Origin: Scytonema sp. UIC 10036
GTDB lineage: Bacteria; Cyanobacteriota; Cyanobacteriia; Cyanobacteriales; Nostocaceae
Length of the DNA: 64,000 bases
NCBI RefSeq assembly: GCF_009725235.1
Contig: NZ_WJFC01000027.1
Coordinates: forward strand, 1 to 64,000
Reading direction: 5' to 3'
In this document: piece after piece, positions 19,679 through 27,933 of the stretch
How the letters are laid out: the number at the start of each line of letters is the position of its first letter
Position numbering within the stretch: position 1 is the first letter of the stretch
Translations under genes and position numbers: made by a program
The notes under the pieces: model-generated
What the model was told of the DNA's origin: nothing
The model's database searches: none
Seen by the model: only the letters and a program-made list of their open reading frames with translations

Positions 19679-19853
19679 TCTCTCGTTCCCTGGCTCTGCC
19701 TGGGAACGCGGACTGTGAGATAAATCTCTCGTTCCCTGGCTCTGCCTGGGAACGCGGACTGTGAGGCTCCGCCTCCTGTATCGATCTCTCAAGGGAGGCG
19801 GAGCCTCTTAAAAGGCATTCCCAGGCTCAGCCTGGGAACGAGGTGGGATGAAG
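19679..19853. repeat. GC-rich dispersed repeat cluster with 46-bp tandem units
   Basis: Two direct copies of a 46-bp unit (starting TCTCGTTCCCTGGCTC) begin at 19681 and 19727. They are followed by a GGCTCCGCCTCC / GGAGGCGGAGCC inverted pair and a CCCAGGCTCAGCCTGGG hairpin. The same family recurs at 60188-60320. It lies between convergent mltA and metF. Confidence 0.75.
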
Positions 19854-19855
19854 TT

Positions 19856-20788
19856 TTAACGTGGCAAACCACTGCTGTGAATTGACGCAACTCCTGCTAA
19901 ATCCAAAATTTGCGGAATCAAATCTTCACGCTTCACTGCCATCATGTGAACTCCGTGACACAGTTGACGCGCTATCTGCACCTGTTCGGCTGCAATTTTC
20001 ATTCCTTCCTCTAAGGGTTTTTTTGCTTTTGCCAATCTATCTATTATGTGTTGGGGAATATTTACACCCGGTACACATCGATTGATAAATTCAGCATTCT
20101 TAGCAGATTTTAAAAGAAAAATTCCAGCTAAAATCGGTTTATTACAACTACCAGCTATTTGATGCATAAACTTTTCTAGCCGTTCAAAATCTGTAATTAA
20201 CTGACTTTGAAAGAACTGTGCGCCTGCTTCTAGTTTGCGATCGAATCGGCTTTGCAAACCCGACCAACTGTTACATTGGGGATCGACGGCTGCGCCAGGA
20301 AATAAGTTAAGTGCTCCATCTGTGAGTGGTTGCTCGTTGCAATCAACACCATGATTGAGTTTTTGTATCAATTGTAGCAAGCGTACTGCCTCTAAATCAA
20401 ACACCCCTTTGGCTTCCGGGTGATCTCCTGCTTTTACGGGATCGCCAGTCAATGCGAGTATGTTAAGAATACCCAATGCATGAGCACCCATAAGATCTGC
20501 TTGCAAACCGATACGGTTACGATCGCGGCAAGCAATCTGACAAATCGGCTCAATTCCATTTTGTAATAATATAGCTGATGCCACGAGTGAGGACATCCGC
20601 AGCACAGCACGACTGCCATCTGTGATGTTGACGGCATGAACCCTCCCCTTAAGAGTCGCCGCCATTTCAATCATGTGTGTTGGATCTCCCCCTTTAGGAG
20701 GTGCAACTTCAGCAGTCACGAGAAACTCCCCTGCTTGCGCGGCTGCGCGAAATGAACTCAAGGGAGTGGTTTTCAAGATGTTGTCCAT
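19856..20788 (-). CDS. metF: Methylenetetrahydrofolate reductase family protein
   Basis: This 310-aa protein has the MTHFR beta/alpha barrel. Its markers are VTAEVAPPKGGD near the start (the catalytic Glu region), VHAVNITDGSRA, NILALTGDP for FAD and folate binding, GAQFFQSQLITDF, and PILAGIFLLKSAKN. It reduces 5,10-methylene-THF to 5-methyl-THF for methionine synthesis in the cytoplasm. The IQYVF/TQ element is FQSQLITDF here, as in other family members. The start is a clean ATG. It lies 74 bp downstream of trpS on the same strand and may be co-transcribed. Confidence is high for the family and slightly lower for the exact cofactor use. Confidence 0.88.
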   Translation of the reverse strand: MDNILKTTPLSSFRAAAQAGEFLVTAEVAPPKGGDPTHMIEMAATLKGRVHAVNITDGSRAVLRMSSLVASAILLQNGIEPICQIACRDRNRIGLQADLMGAHALGILNILALTGDPVKAGDHPEAKGVFDLEAVRLLQLIQKLNHGVDCNEQPLTDGALNLFPGAAVDPQCNSWSGLQSRFDRKLEAGAQFFQSQLITDFERLEKFMHQIAGSCNKPILAGIFLLKSAKNAEFINRCVPGVNIPQHIIDRLAKAKKPLEEGMKIAAEQVQIARQLCHGVHMMAVKREDLIPQILDLAGVASIHSSGLPR

Positions 20789-20862
20789 AAAATTGGAAGA
20801 AGTTAATTCTAGACCTTAGATGTATGGTCAATCTAAAATCTAAAATTAAATGTGTAAAAATG

Positions 20863-21876
20863 CTACAGTGGTAAAGAGTAACCCATTGCCTTTTTAACCT
20901 GTGTAACTGTTTCGTTGGCAGCAGCCTCGGCTTTTTGCTTTCCTTCGCGCAACACAGACTCAAGGTAACCTTTATCGTTCAATATTGCCTGGTACTTTTC
21001 CTGAATGGGTTTCAACGCGGCATTCACCACATCTGTCAACAAAGGCTTAAATTGCCCCCAGCCCATATCCTGACATTCAGACGCAACTTCTTCTTTGGTC
21101 TTGCCTGAAAGCAGCATATACAGCGTTAATAAATTGTTACTTTCAGGACGTTCCGGATTGTCAAACTCCAAACCTCGAACTGGATCGGTTTTACACCGCT
21201 TAATTTTCTTGGCAATCTCATCAGGAGAATCTAACAGATTAATCCGGCTCAATTCCGACGGATCGGACTTTGACATTTTCTTAGTACCATCTGTTAAACT
21301 CATTACCCTAGCACCTTCCTTACGAATTAAGGGTTCTGGTAACTTCAGCACTGGACGATCCGGTTTGGCAAACAAGTGGTTAAACCTGTTGACAATATCC
21401 CGTGTTAATTCCAAATGTTGCTTTTGGTCTTCACCCACTGGGACTTTATCTGTTTGATAGAGTAAAATATCAGAAGCCATTAACACCGGGTAGTCTAACA
21501 AACCCGTGTTAACGTTTTCTCCCTGCTTCACTGCCTTTTCTTTAAACTGAATCATATCTTCCAGCCAATTTAGGGGAGTGATACAGTTAAGCAACCAAGT
21601 CAGTTCGCTATGGGCAGATACGTGAGATTGTATAAAGATAGTGGAGTAGTTTAAATCGATACCACACGCAAGGTAAAGAGCTGCGATCGTGTAGCTATCT
21701 GATGCAAGGGTTGCTGGATTGTGCGGTGCTGTGATGGCGTGTAAATCCACCACACAAAAGAAATTATCGTACTGGTTTTGGATTTCCACCCAGTTACTAA
21801 TAGCACCTAAGTAGTTACCTAAATGTAGATTGCCCGTAGGTTGAACGCCAGAAAAGACTCGTTGCTTGTTGCTCAT
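20863..21876 (-). CDS. trpS: Tryptophanyl-tRNA synthetase
   Basis: The protein has 337 aa, the usual length of a bacterial TrpRS. The class I signatures are clear: GVQPTGNLHLGNYLGA (HIGH-equivalent) at residues ~10-25, and GTKKMSKSDPS (KMSKS) at ~200. YQTDKVPVGEDQKQHLELTRD is typical for the Trp and ATP site. It charges tRNA-Trp in the cytoplasm. The gene is followed by metF on the same strand. Its upstream region (21895-21976) is filled with heptad repeats and a CHAT gene fragment, so the promoter must lie in or close to repeat DNA. Confidence 0.96.
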   Translation of the reverse strand: MSNKQRVFSGVQPTGNLHLGNYLGAISNWVEIQNQYDNFFCVVDLHAITAPHNPATLASDSYTIAALYLACGIDLNYSTIFIQSHVSAHSELTWLLNCITPLNWLEDMIQFKEKAVKQGENVNTGLLDYPVLMASDILLYQTDKVPVGEDQKQHLELTRDIVNRFNHLFAKPDRPVLKLPEPLIRKEGARVMSLTDGTKKMSKSDPSELSRINLLDSPDEIAKKIKRCKTDPVRGLEFDNPERPESNNLLTLYMLLSGKTKEEVASECQDMGWGQFKPLLTDVVNAALKPIQEKYQAILNDKGYLESVLREGKQKAEAAANETVTQVKKAMGYSLPL

Positions 21877-21894
21877 GAATTTTACTGTGAGTTG

Positions 21895-21976
21895 TTAATT
21901 GCTAATTGCTAATTGCTAATTGCTAATTGTTCAAAAACTATTAGCCATCAGCCATTAGCCATTAGCCACTAACAAT
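21895..21976. repeat. Heptad repeats upstream of trpS
   Basis: Four to five copies of TAATTGC (21895-21929) are followed by an array of AGCCATT/AGCCATC heptads (21943-21969). The short motif AGTTTACAAAAATA that follows recurs near 28674. Confidence 0.8.
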
Positions 21977-22022
21977 TAGTTTACAAAAATAGACAAAACG
22001 TAAGCGAGCTTCGAACGCTGAT

Positions 22023-22122
22023 TTATGCAGGTAGTCCGCGAGTTGTGGTGAGCCTTTGAAGCCCAGATGACCAAGCAATATCAGAACTTATGAGGGTTTT
22101 TTACGAAAAGATGCTAAAAGAC
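22023..22122 (+). pseudogene. CHAT-domain gene fragment
   Basis: About 100 bp match the active-site region of the CHAT gene at 51602-51701. The translation reads [11 protein letters not shown], then a stop, then SPDDQAISELMRVFYEKMLKD, against [23 protein letters not shown] in the intact gene. The Trp of VVSLW has become TGA. No other CHAT part is present, so this is debris of a former paralogue or a captured fragment. It lies between trpS and the HigBA pair. Confidence 0.8.
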
Positions 22123-22151
22123 GCCGATCGCCCCTAATTTTAAAATGAATC

Positions 22152-22562
22152 TCATTCCTTGGCAAAATAACTAGGGGAAATATGGAAAAAAGTAGCCAAT
22201 TCTTTAATTTGAGCCTCTGTAAGTTGCTGTTTACCATCTAAAATATCTAAAACAGTAGACTCACTTCCACAAATGTGAGCCACATCTTTTGGGCTAAGAT
22301 TAGATTCCTCTAATAAGGCTTTGAAAAGGTCAACTCCTTTAAGAATTGGCATCTGCTCATATTTTTGTTCATAGTCGTAGACTAGAGTTCCAAGCACTTT
22401 CAAATAATCTTTATCATCTTGGATGAGATTTCCTTTATCCAAGATAGAGTTTATGTGATTTTGAGTAGCAATTAACTCTATGTCATTGGTAATTGGACGG
22501 GGAGGAAATCTATTAATTAGCTCCATATAGTAGTTGCTAGGAATTTTTAAACCACTCGTCAT
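22152..22562 (-). CDS. higA: HigA-type antitoxin with C-terminal HTH
   Basis: I start at the ATG at 22562 (MTSGLKIPSNYY), 26 bases inside the toxin gene; a longer frame upstream is within that gene and unlikely. The 136-aa product is mostly helical and has a Cro/CI-like HTH near its end (LSPKDVAHICGSESTVLDILDGKQQLTEAQIK region), followed by ATFFHISPSYF. This fits the HigA class often found downstream of HigB in cyanobacteria. It should neutralise the toxin and repress their shared promoter. The toxin-first order is the usual hig arrangement. Confidence 0.8.
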   Translation of the reverse strand: MTSGLKIPSNYYMELINRFPPRPITNDIELIATQNHINSILDKGNLIQDDKDYLKVLGTLVYDYEQKYEQMPILKGVDLFKALLEESNLSPKDVAHICGSESTVLDILDGKQQLTEAQIKELATFFHISPSYFAKE

Positions 22563-22845
22563 TTTTCCAATTCTCCTTATCGTATTCAGCATGGGTAAGC
22601 ACAGCACGAACAAAGATTATTTGAGAGCTATAATCTATGTAAGTAATGAGTCGGTAGTGATTACCGCTAATATTGAAAACTGTAAAATTACTAACTATAT
22701 CCGCAGAAGGAAAAACTTGGTGTAAACTAGTCAAGTCTTGAAATTGAGAATCAGATATGCGTTGATACCATAACAACAGCCCAGATTTAGCATTAGAGTG
22801 TTTCTCCCAAAATTCTCTTAGAGTTCTTTTGCTAATAACACGCAT
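22537..22845 (-). CDS. higB: HigB-type mRNA interferase toxin
   Basis: The protein has 102 aa. MRVISKRTLREFWEKHSNAK and the ending RAVLTHAEYDKENWKND are characteristic of HigB toxins of the HigB_toxin family. These are RelE-fold ribosome-dependent mRNA endonucleases: a basic N-terminus, NISGNHYRLI in the core strand, and HAEYDK near the C-terminus with the conserved His and Tyr. The gene starts with ATG and overlaps the antitoxin by 26 bp, so the two are translated from one message. No truncation is seen and the pair looks intact. Confidence 0.88.
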   Translation of the reverse strand: MRVISKRTLREFWEKHSNAKSGLLLWYQRISDSQFQDLTSLHQVFPSADIVSNFTVFNISGNHYRLITYIDYSSQIIFVRAVLTHAEYDKENWKNDEWFKNS

Positions 22846-22977
22846 GAAATTTTGGCAATCCTTTTGGATATAATCCAGTAAGCACTGTTACAGTATTCTA
22901 CATAGATTTTAGCTTCTATAACTACCATAGGTTTGTTATGGCAAATACCTTGTGCTGGCTCATTCTTAATTATGGCA

Positions 22978-23559
22978 CTATGATGACCCAACAGGCTTAT
23001 TAAGGCTTCCTAGAAGTGAAGAGCAAAGTTCTTGCGGTAATTGTTTTACAACACGCTCAAAGGGAGTTAGCTCGTTTAACCCATGCGACACTATTAAAGC
23101 CCCTTGAATCGCTATGAGGGCATTTTCTGCTCGTTCTCTTGCTAAAGATTCTTTTAATCCTGCTTCTATTAAAACATTTGCGATCGCATCAATCCACGCA
23201 CGCAAGACTGCTTGCACCTTGGCATGAAAAACATCTCGTGCTGACCCCATCAATATTATGGCTGTCAAGCAGGGTTGTTGCCCACCCTCGTATAACTCCA
23301 GAACGCGATCGCACATTCTAGACAATCGAGTGAGCGCATCTCCTTCTGAACGCAGTGCTTTTAAAATGTGTTGCTCAAACCAGCTATTGATAAAATCCAA
23401 CACAGCCGTCATCATTTCATCTTTGCCACCAGGGAAGTGGTGATAGAGGCTTGCTTTCCCCAGCCCTGTTGCTTGAGAAATTTTGGATAGGGTTGCGCCA
23501 TCGTAGCCATATTGTCGGAATAATTGCAGCAAACAGGGGATATAAGTGTCTTTTGCCAT
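22978..23559 (-). CDS. TetR/AcrR-family repressor
   Basis: This 193-aa protein has an N-terminal HTH (YGYDGATLSKISQATGLGK, then ASLYHHFPGGKDEM), the TetR/AcrR signature. The C-terminal half is helical ligand-binding or dimerisation sequence with little conservation. It is divergent from a glutathione S-transferase gene, and the gap between the two starts holds two palindromic sites (23594-23609 and 23619-23634). This suggests autoregulation and control of the GST, perhaps in response to an electrophile or xenobiotic. The inducer cannot be read from the sequence. Confidence 0.88.
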   Translation of the reverse strand: MAKDTYIPCLLQLFRQYGYDGATLSKISQATGLGKASLYHHFPGGKDEMMTAVLDFINSWFEQHILKALRSEGDALTRLSRMCDRVLELYEGGQQPCLTAIILMGSARDVFHAKVQAVLRAWIDAIANVLIEAGLKESLARERAENALIAIQGALIVSHGLNELTPFERVVKQLPQELCSSLLGSLNKPVGSS

Positions 23560-23593
23560 TTGTCTGGAAATTAAATTTGACCTCTTGACATTA

Positions 23594-23634
23594 TACCAAA
23601 CGATTGGTACAGTTTTTATACCGAACGATTAGTA
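23594..23634. promoter_or_regulatory. Paired TetR operator in divergent tetR-gst promoter
   Basis: TACCAAACGATTGGTA (23594-23609) is a perfect palindrome. TACCGAACGATTAGTA (23619-23634) is a near copy, 25 bp centre to centre. On the minus strand, TATAAT overlaps the first site and would be the -10 box of the repressor gene. Such paired sites between divergent genes are typical of TetR repressors. Confidence 0.8.
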
Positions 23635-23654
23635 CAATTTTAGAGGATAAATCC

Positions 23655-24233
23655 ATGATTAAACTTTACGGTCACGAATTATCTGGTAACAGCTACAAAC
23701 CAAGGCTTTTGCTATCGCTTTTAAATATTGAGCATGAATGGATAAAAGTTGATTTGATGAAAGGCGAACATAAGTCTCCTGAATTTCTTGCCATCAATCC
23801 CTTCGGTCAAGTTCCCGTTCTTGTAGATGGTGAGACTGTGCTTGCAGATGCTCAAGCAATACTCGTCTATTTAGCTCGTCAGTATGGTGGCGAACAATGG
23901 TTACCACTGGATGCGGTAGCACTGAGCCGAGTTGTGCGTTGGCTGTCTACTACAGCAGGTGAAATTCGTCAGGGACCGGAATTTGCTCGTCGCTACCACC
24001 TGTTCAATGCCAATTATGTCAATATCGATTGGGTAAACCAAAAAGCAGAATTTATTCTGACACAGCTTAACCAACATTTGAGCGATCGCCAATGGTTGGA
24101 ATGCGATCGCCCGACTATTGCAGATATAGCAGTTTTTCCTTACGTTGCTCTAGCACCTGAATGCCAATTGGAGTATTACGTCGGTGTTCCAAGTAACCGC
24201 CTAAACAAGCGATCGCTTCAACAGCCCAACTAA
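23655..24233 (+). CDS. Glutathione S-transferase, C-terminus replaced
   Basis: The start at 23655 (MIKLYGHELSGNSYK) follows AGAGGA; the longer frame upstream would run through the operator. The N-terminal thioredoxin-like GST domain is complete (INPFGQVPVLVDGE with the cis-Pro, then LADAQAILVYLARQYG). The C-terminal helical domain keeps WLECDRPTIADIAVFPYVALAPE, with the N-capping box (TIADIA). From about 24163 the sequence departs from the family, and the last ~23 residues derive from an IS4-type transposase fragment lying antisense. Normal members continue for ~30 residues with a P-x-x-x-x-W helix. The protein may be unstable or inactive. The divergent TetR gene probably controls it. Confidence 0.8.
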   Translation: MIKLYGHELSGNSYKPRLLLSLLNIEHEWIKVDLMKGEHKSPEFLAINPFGQVPVLVDGETVLADAQAILVYLARQYGGEQWLPLDAVALSRVVRWLSTTAGEIRQGPEFARRYHLFNANYVNIDWVNQKAEFILTQLNQHLSDRQWLECDRPTIADIAVFPYVALAPECQLEYYVGVPSNRLNKRSLQQPN

Positions 24234-24357
24234 CTGTTAATATCTTGGGTAGTTTGGGCGATTTAGCTTTCAAAACTTTAAGCTCAAGGGGATTAAGAAT
24301 TTCAATGGCGGGTGCTGAAGCCTGGGTACGATGTAGGTCTGTGTTTGGTCTAATCAA
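24163..24357 (-). pseudogene. IS4-family transposase C-terminal fragment
   Basis: On the minus strand this reads PAIEILNPLELKVLKAK, then WAVEAIACLGGYLEHRRNT and PIGIQVL. It matches the dimerisation tail of Tn5/IS4-type transposases, where a Leu-Gly-Gly-Tyr-Leu element is followed by a P-x-G-x-x-x-L-W-R-G ending. The final Trp-Arg-Gly and the whole catalytic DDE part are missing. Its end abuts the GST frame at a sequence (TAGCACCTGAA) that fits both genes. No inverted repeats or target duplications were found. Confidence 0.75.
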
Positions 24358-24553
24358 ATTGCCGTATGGCGACCCTTATTTGTCAGCAGACCTTGAAGCC
24401 CAACTCCCCCATACTACCTCCTTGTAAGTCATGTTCAGAGGTATTTGCTCTGCCTGCTTGCTCCCACTTTACGCCAGTTGCGTAAGACCTGCTAATATCT
24501 GATGAAAGTTGTAAATCTTTGCTTTTCAAGTTAGCATGAGAATGCTCAAAAAT

Positions 24554-25561
24554 TTAATATAGAAAGGGTTCTAGAAAACTACTAACACATTTCCCAAGAT
24601 ATTGAAGATTATATCCTCCTTCTTGAATTAAAACAGTTCTGATATTTAATTCTCTTATTTTTCGAGCAATTTTAGAATAACTTTCTATATCCAGTAAAAA
24701 GCCCCCAATTGGATCTAGTTTATAAGTATCAAATCCTACAGTTACAAATAGAATATCAATTTTTTTACTCCTAATTTCAGTTAAAGCTTGTTCTAAAACT
24801 TCTAGGTAAACTCCCTCAACAGAACCAGAAGGTAAGCAAAAGTTCCGATTAAACCCTACCCCCCTATCAGCACCAACTTCATACTCAAACCCTGAAAAAT
24901 AAGGATATTTATTATTAGGATGAGCATGTATAGAAATAGTCAACACATCTGAAGAATCATAAAAAATTTCTTGAGTTCCATTGCCATGATGAAAATCTAT
25001 GTCTAGTATCGCAGGAAAAAATCCACAGTTCAAAGCATATTTAGCTGCTATAGATGCGTTTGCAAGATAACAGTATCCGCCTGCCATACTTTCAGTTGCA
25101 TGATGTCCTGGTGGACGACAAATTGAATAACTATATTCTCCAGTTTGAATTGTATGTTTCGCTGCCGAATATGCTAGAGAAACAGAATTTTTAGCTACTT
25201 CCCAAATATTTGGCGTGAATGGAGTAAAAAGGTCAAAACAATACTTACTTGCTAATATAATTGGTTTTGAATGTTCCTGCTTTAACCACTTTGAAAATTT
25301 AAAAACCGAAGGGTAAATAATTGGAGTCTCACACACCTCTAAATTCTTGAGAAACTGTACATAATCTTGTTTATGAATTTCAAGTATCAAGTCTTCTGGA
25401 ACTGTTGTGATTAAAGAAAATTCAATTTTATGAATTTTGCCCAAATCTTCTAAAATTACTTCAACTCTTTCAGAAACCTCTGGGCATTCTAGTTTTTGCC
25501 CATTAAAAAGTTCAAAATTTATTTCATGTTTCCTATGAATTTCATTTATAAATATTTTCAT
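24554..25561 (-). CDS. Histone-deacetylase-like amidohydrolase (acetylpolyamine amidohydrolase type)
   Basis: This 335-aa protein is in the arginase/deacetylase superfamily. The catalytic pair is His153-His154 (RPPGHHAT), the zinc ligands are Asp189, His191 (DIDFHHGNGTQ) and Asp278 (GFDTYKLDP), and the transition-state Tyr317 is in EGGYN. All are present, so a zinc-dependent N-acyl hydrolase is expected. Substrates in the family include acetylpolyamines and other acylated amines; the one used here is unknown. The start codon overlaps the stop of the Fe/2OG oxygenase gene (ATGA at 25558-25561), so the two are translationally coupled. The exporter gene upstream suggests a pathway making a modified amino acid or amine. 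Confidence 0.88.
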   Translation of the reverse strand: MKIFINEIHRKHEINFELFNGQKLECPEVSERVEVILEDLGKIHKIEFSLITTVPEDLILEIHKQDYVQFLKNLEVCETPIIYPSVFKFSKWLKQEHSKPIILASKYCFDLFTPFTPNIWEVAKNSVSLAYSAAKHTIQTGEYSYSICRPPGHHATESMAGGYCYLANASIAAKYALNCGFFPAILDIDFHHGNGTQEIFYDSSDVLTISIHAHPNNKYPYFSGFEYEVGADRGVGFNRNFCLPSGSVEGVYLEVLEQALTEIRSKKIDILFVTVGFDTYKLDPIGGFLLDIESYSKIARKIRELNIRTVLIQEGGYNLQYLGKCVSSFLEPFLY

Positions 25562-26358
25562 GAGTTTTGGTCTCCGTAAAGTCTAGTAGCCGTGTAGCTG
25601 TAGCTGGGATTGGGAGTAGACTCATAAGCTAAGTTAAGCACAATACGAGAAATATTATCGTTAAGAAGCTCTGTTACTTGGTGAAGACATCGATCGGCAC
25701 GAAGCAAATATGCATCTCCTGAAGCATGATGTTTGGTTTGAACAAGATTAGAACAACGAGCAAGCTCAACTAAAGGGTCAACATTGAGTTTTGGGTCAGC
25801 ACCAAGACTATCTAAAAAGTTATTCCAATTAGGAATAAGCTCAAGCAAGCCTCCCTCAAGCTCACAAGGAGCCTCAAAAATAATTACTAGAGCATAGCTT
25901 GGATCGTCTAAATGCCAACCGTGAGTGGCTCCAGCGCAAAGCAAAAAGTTAGCTACCATAAATTCTTCTGGGTGAAGACAAGGATAAATTTCAGTACCCA
26001 CAATCATTTGAAGGAAATGACTCAGATTTTCATCTGAGTAAAGACTTTTTAGCATCGGAGATAGCTTTAAGATTTTTTGTCCCCCAAGAACACTGAGTAC
26101 GCGCGGGGTTTCATAGCCTTCCATCACGAAGTTCTTTTTTATGGCGAATGGTTCGATGCGCTTAAGTTCTGCTTTAAGGTCAGTAAACGCCTCCAAAGAA
26201 AATAAACCTGGAAGCTTAACATAATTGTCAGTGATAAATTCATGTCTAAGTTGTGTCAAAACATCATAATCTGTGTATTTTTTAGAGAGAAGATTTGCCC
26301 AAAGACAAGGTTGAGCGTCTGGTTGTTTAAGAGCTTGTTTCGCGACTAGTTTATTCAT
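25558..26358 (-). CDS. Fe(II)/2-oxoglutarate-dependent oxygenase (ArpA/HalD-BesD-like)
   Basis: Starting from ATG at 26358 the protein has 266 aa; the longer frame begins at TTG. The facial triad is His149-x-Asp151 in THGWHLDDPSYALV and His226 in RADRCLHQVTEL, with Arg238 for 2-oxoglutarate. The motif HGWHxDD followed by FEAPCELEGGLLELIP is, from memory, that of the ArpA-like/BesD-like oxygenases. BesD-type halogenases act on free amino acids and have Gly in place of the Asp. This one keeps the Asp, so hydroxylation is the expected reaction, not halogenation. The gene overlaps the deacetylase-like gene and follows an EamA exporter, forming a three-gene operon. The substrate (perhaps a basic amino acid) is inference. 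Confidence 0.78.
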   Translation of the reverse strand: MNKLVAKQALKQPDAQPCLWANLLSKKYTDYDVLTQLRHEFITDNYVKLPGLFSLEAFTDLKAELKRIEPFAIKKNFVMEGYETPRVLSVLGGQKILKLSPMLKSLYSDENLSHFLQMIVGTEIYPCLHPEEFMVANFLLCAGATHGWHLDDPSYALVIIFEAPCELEGGLLELIPNWNNFLDSLGADPKLNVDPLVELARCSNLVQTKHHASGDAYLLRADRCLHQVTELLNDNISRIVLNLAYESTPNPSYSYTATRLYGDQNS

Positions 26359-26441
26359 CGTTTTAAAGCACAAATTTAGTAATAAGGTTCTTTGGCATCA
26401 GCTTATCGGGCATTTCAGATAATTAACAAGGTAATAATCGG

Positions 26442-27323
26442 TTAGTTGCTCTGTACCTTAACCTCGGTATCCGACTCATCCTTGTTTTGACTTTGACTTA
26501 GAAACAGTGCGGCTAAGACAAGAAACCCGCCAATTAGACCGCGTATTCCAAGATGCTCGCCAAGTAGCCAAAATGAGAAAATTGCCGAGAAGACTGGCTC
26601 TATTGTGTAGATTAAAGCAGCTTCGGATGCCGAAACCCAGCGCTGTGCCAAGGTTTGAAGCCAGATTACAGCAGCAGTCGCAAAGAGCGCTAGGTAAAGA
26701 ATCGGTTTCCAGTGCTGGCTTATTGCCTCAAACTGCGTGAGGATTTGTGAGTTACTCCAGAGTGCGCCTAGCCCCCCAATAAACAGTAGTTGGATGCTGG
26801 TTAATGATAAAGTCGGGTGGCGTAACGTGACTTTCTCTAGGAACAGCGTATAGAGTGCATAAAGAACAGCACCACCAAACATCAACAGATCACCAATTCC
26901 TAGCTCTCCCCCTTCCCAAAACATGATACCAATCCCAAGAGCAGCGACTCCTGCGGCTAAGAAAGTTTTCCACAGTACGCGCTGACCGCTCAACCATCCC
27001 AGTAGAGGTACGATGAGTGCGCTTAGACTGACAATGAATACTGCTCGGTTTGCTGGTATAGTCTTGAGTGCAATCGTTTCGGTAGTTAAGTAGAAGAAGA
27101 ACAAAAGCCCTAAGACCATACCATCACGAAGCAAAAGTGCATTTAGACTGCGTAAGTGTATAATGAAAACTCCTGCCGCTAACAAAAAGCGTGTGGCGAT
27201 CAATGCATTCGGATTCATACTACTAACTATGTCTTTAGTCAAAGGGAAAGTCGTAGCCCCAATTAGATTAATAAAAATCAGCGATATTATTCCTTTAAGA
27301 CGCAAAAAGTTTTCAGTTTGCAT
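26442..27323 (-). CDS. EamA/DMT-family transporter (probable small-metabolite exporter)
   Basis: The start is the ATG at 27323 (MQTENFLRLKG). The 293-aa product has ten hydrophobic helices in two EamA repeats. Family features include NLIGATTFPLTKDIV in helix 1, ATRFLLAAGVF in helix 2, TIPANRAVFIVSLSALIVPL at the end of repeat 1, and SASEAALIYTIEPVF in repeat 2. DMT transporters of this type commonly export amino acids or related metabolites across the plasma membrane. It is first in an operon with the Fe/2OG oxygenase (84 bp downstream) and the deacetylase-like gene. A MITE sits immediately upstream (27336-27439) and occupies the promoter position. Confidence 0.88.
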   Translation of the reverse strand: MQTENFLRLKGIISLIFINLIGATTFPLTKDIVSSMNPNALIATRFLLAAGVFIIHLRSLNALLLRDGMVLGLLFFFYLTTETIALKTIPANRAVFIVSLSALIVPLLGWLSGQRVLWKTFLAAGVAALGIGIMFWEGGELGIGDLLMFGGAVLYALYTLFLEKVTLRHPTLSLTSIQLLFIGGLGALWSNSQILTQFEAISQHWKPILYLALFATAAVIWLQTLAQRWVSASEAALIYTIEPVFSAIFSFWLLGEHLGIRGLIGGFLVLAALFLSQSQNKDESDTEVKVQSN

Positions 27324-27335
27324 AAATAGCAAGTA

Positions 27336-27439
27336 ATACCAATTTAATATGAAGCTGCACTGTAAACGATAGCCGAACTTTGGGGTGATGCCTTTTTGCC
27401 ATGGGGTTCTTTCTGTGGATCTTCATATGGAAACGGTAT
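27336..27439. mobile_element. MITE-like element, copy 2
   Basis: ATACCAATTTAATATGAAG (27336-27354) and CTTCATATGGAAACGGTAT (27421-27439) form imperfect terminal inverted repeats. They match the copy at 3387-3502, as does the GGGGTTCTTT segment. It lies 13 bp from the start codon of the EamA gene, so any promoter must be in the element or in its downstream flank. Confidence 0.75.
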
Positions 27440-27933
27440 AAGACGTTATGAATTGATTGAGAAAGATTTTTATGCACCATGTTTTCAGTTTTCACACAGA
27501 CCTAGTCCGATTTGGAAGCGCTACGGAGAGCAAGTGAACAATGCAACCAAAAGGTCAACAGCATATTTGCTTTTGATGATTTAGATAATTTTTCATCGGT
27601 ATGGGAAATATTAGTCAGGCTTGTCAGATCAGGATTAGTCATTGTTTTATAGTTGGTACCCGATGTATCTGATAAATCAGTGTCATATATTTGAGCGTGA
27701 ATTGCAATAGCAGATAAGACAGATAAGACAGATAAACTAGACAGTTAAGAATTAGTTATAAATTTTTGTAAAGCCACCACAAAAAGCGCTTTGGTAGCAA
27801 CGACAAGATGGCAGCAATAGCGATATTAAATTTTTACTTAACTGTTTTAACTGTCCTAACTGTCCTTGCATTTTTAATTTAACAGTGTGAGATTTAGGGT
27901 GAAGTGTAGTGTTATACATTCCTTATAATACGC
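27440..27933. other. Intergenic region
   Basis: I see no convincing gene. A GATAAGACA direct repeat lies at 27714-27735, and facing it at 27839-27867 is a TTAACTGTCCTAACTGTCC direct repeat, giving a loose inverted arrangement with GACAGTTAAG at 27739-27748. Confidence 0.4.

Noticed and set aside
24554..25561. HDAC-like gene as a peptide arginase of a RiPP cluster
   Set aside because: The catalytic pattern is that of deacetylases (His-His, Asp-x-His, Tyr), not the arginase metal motifs, and no precursor gene is adjacent.
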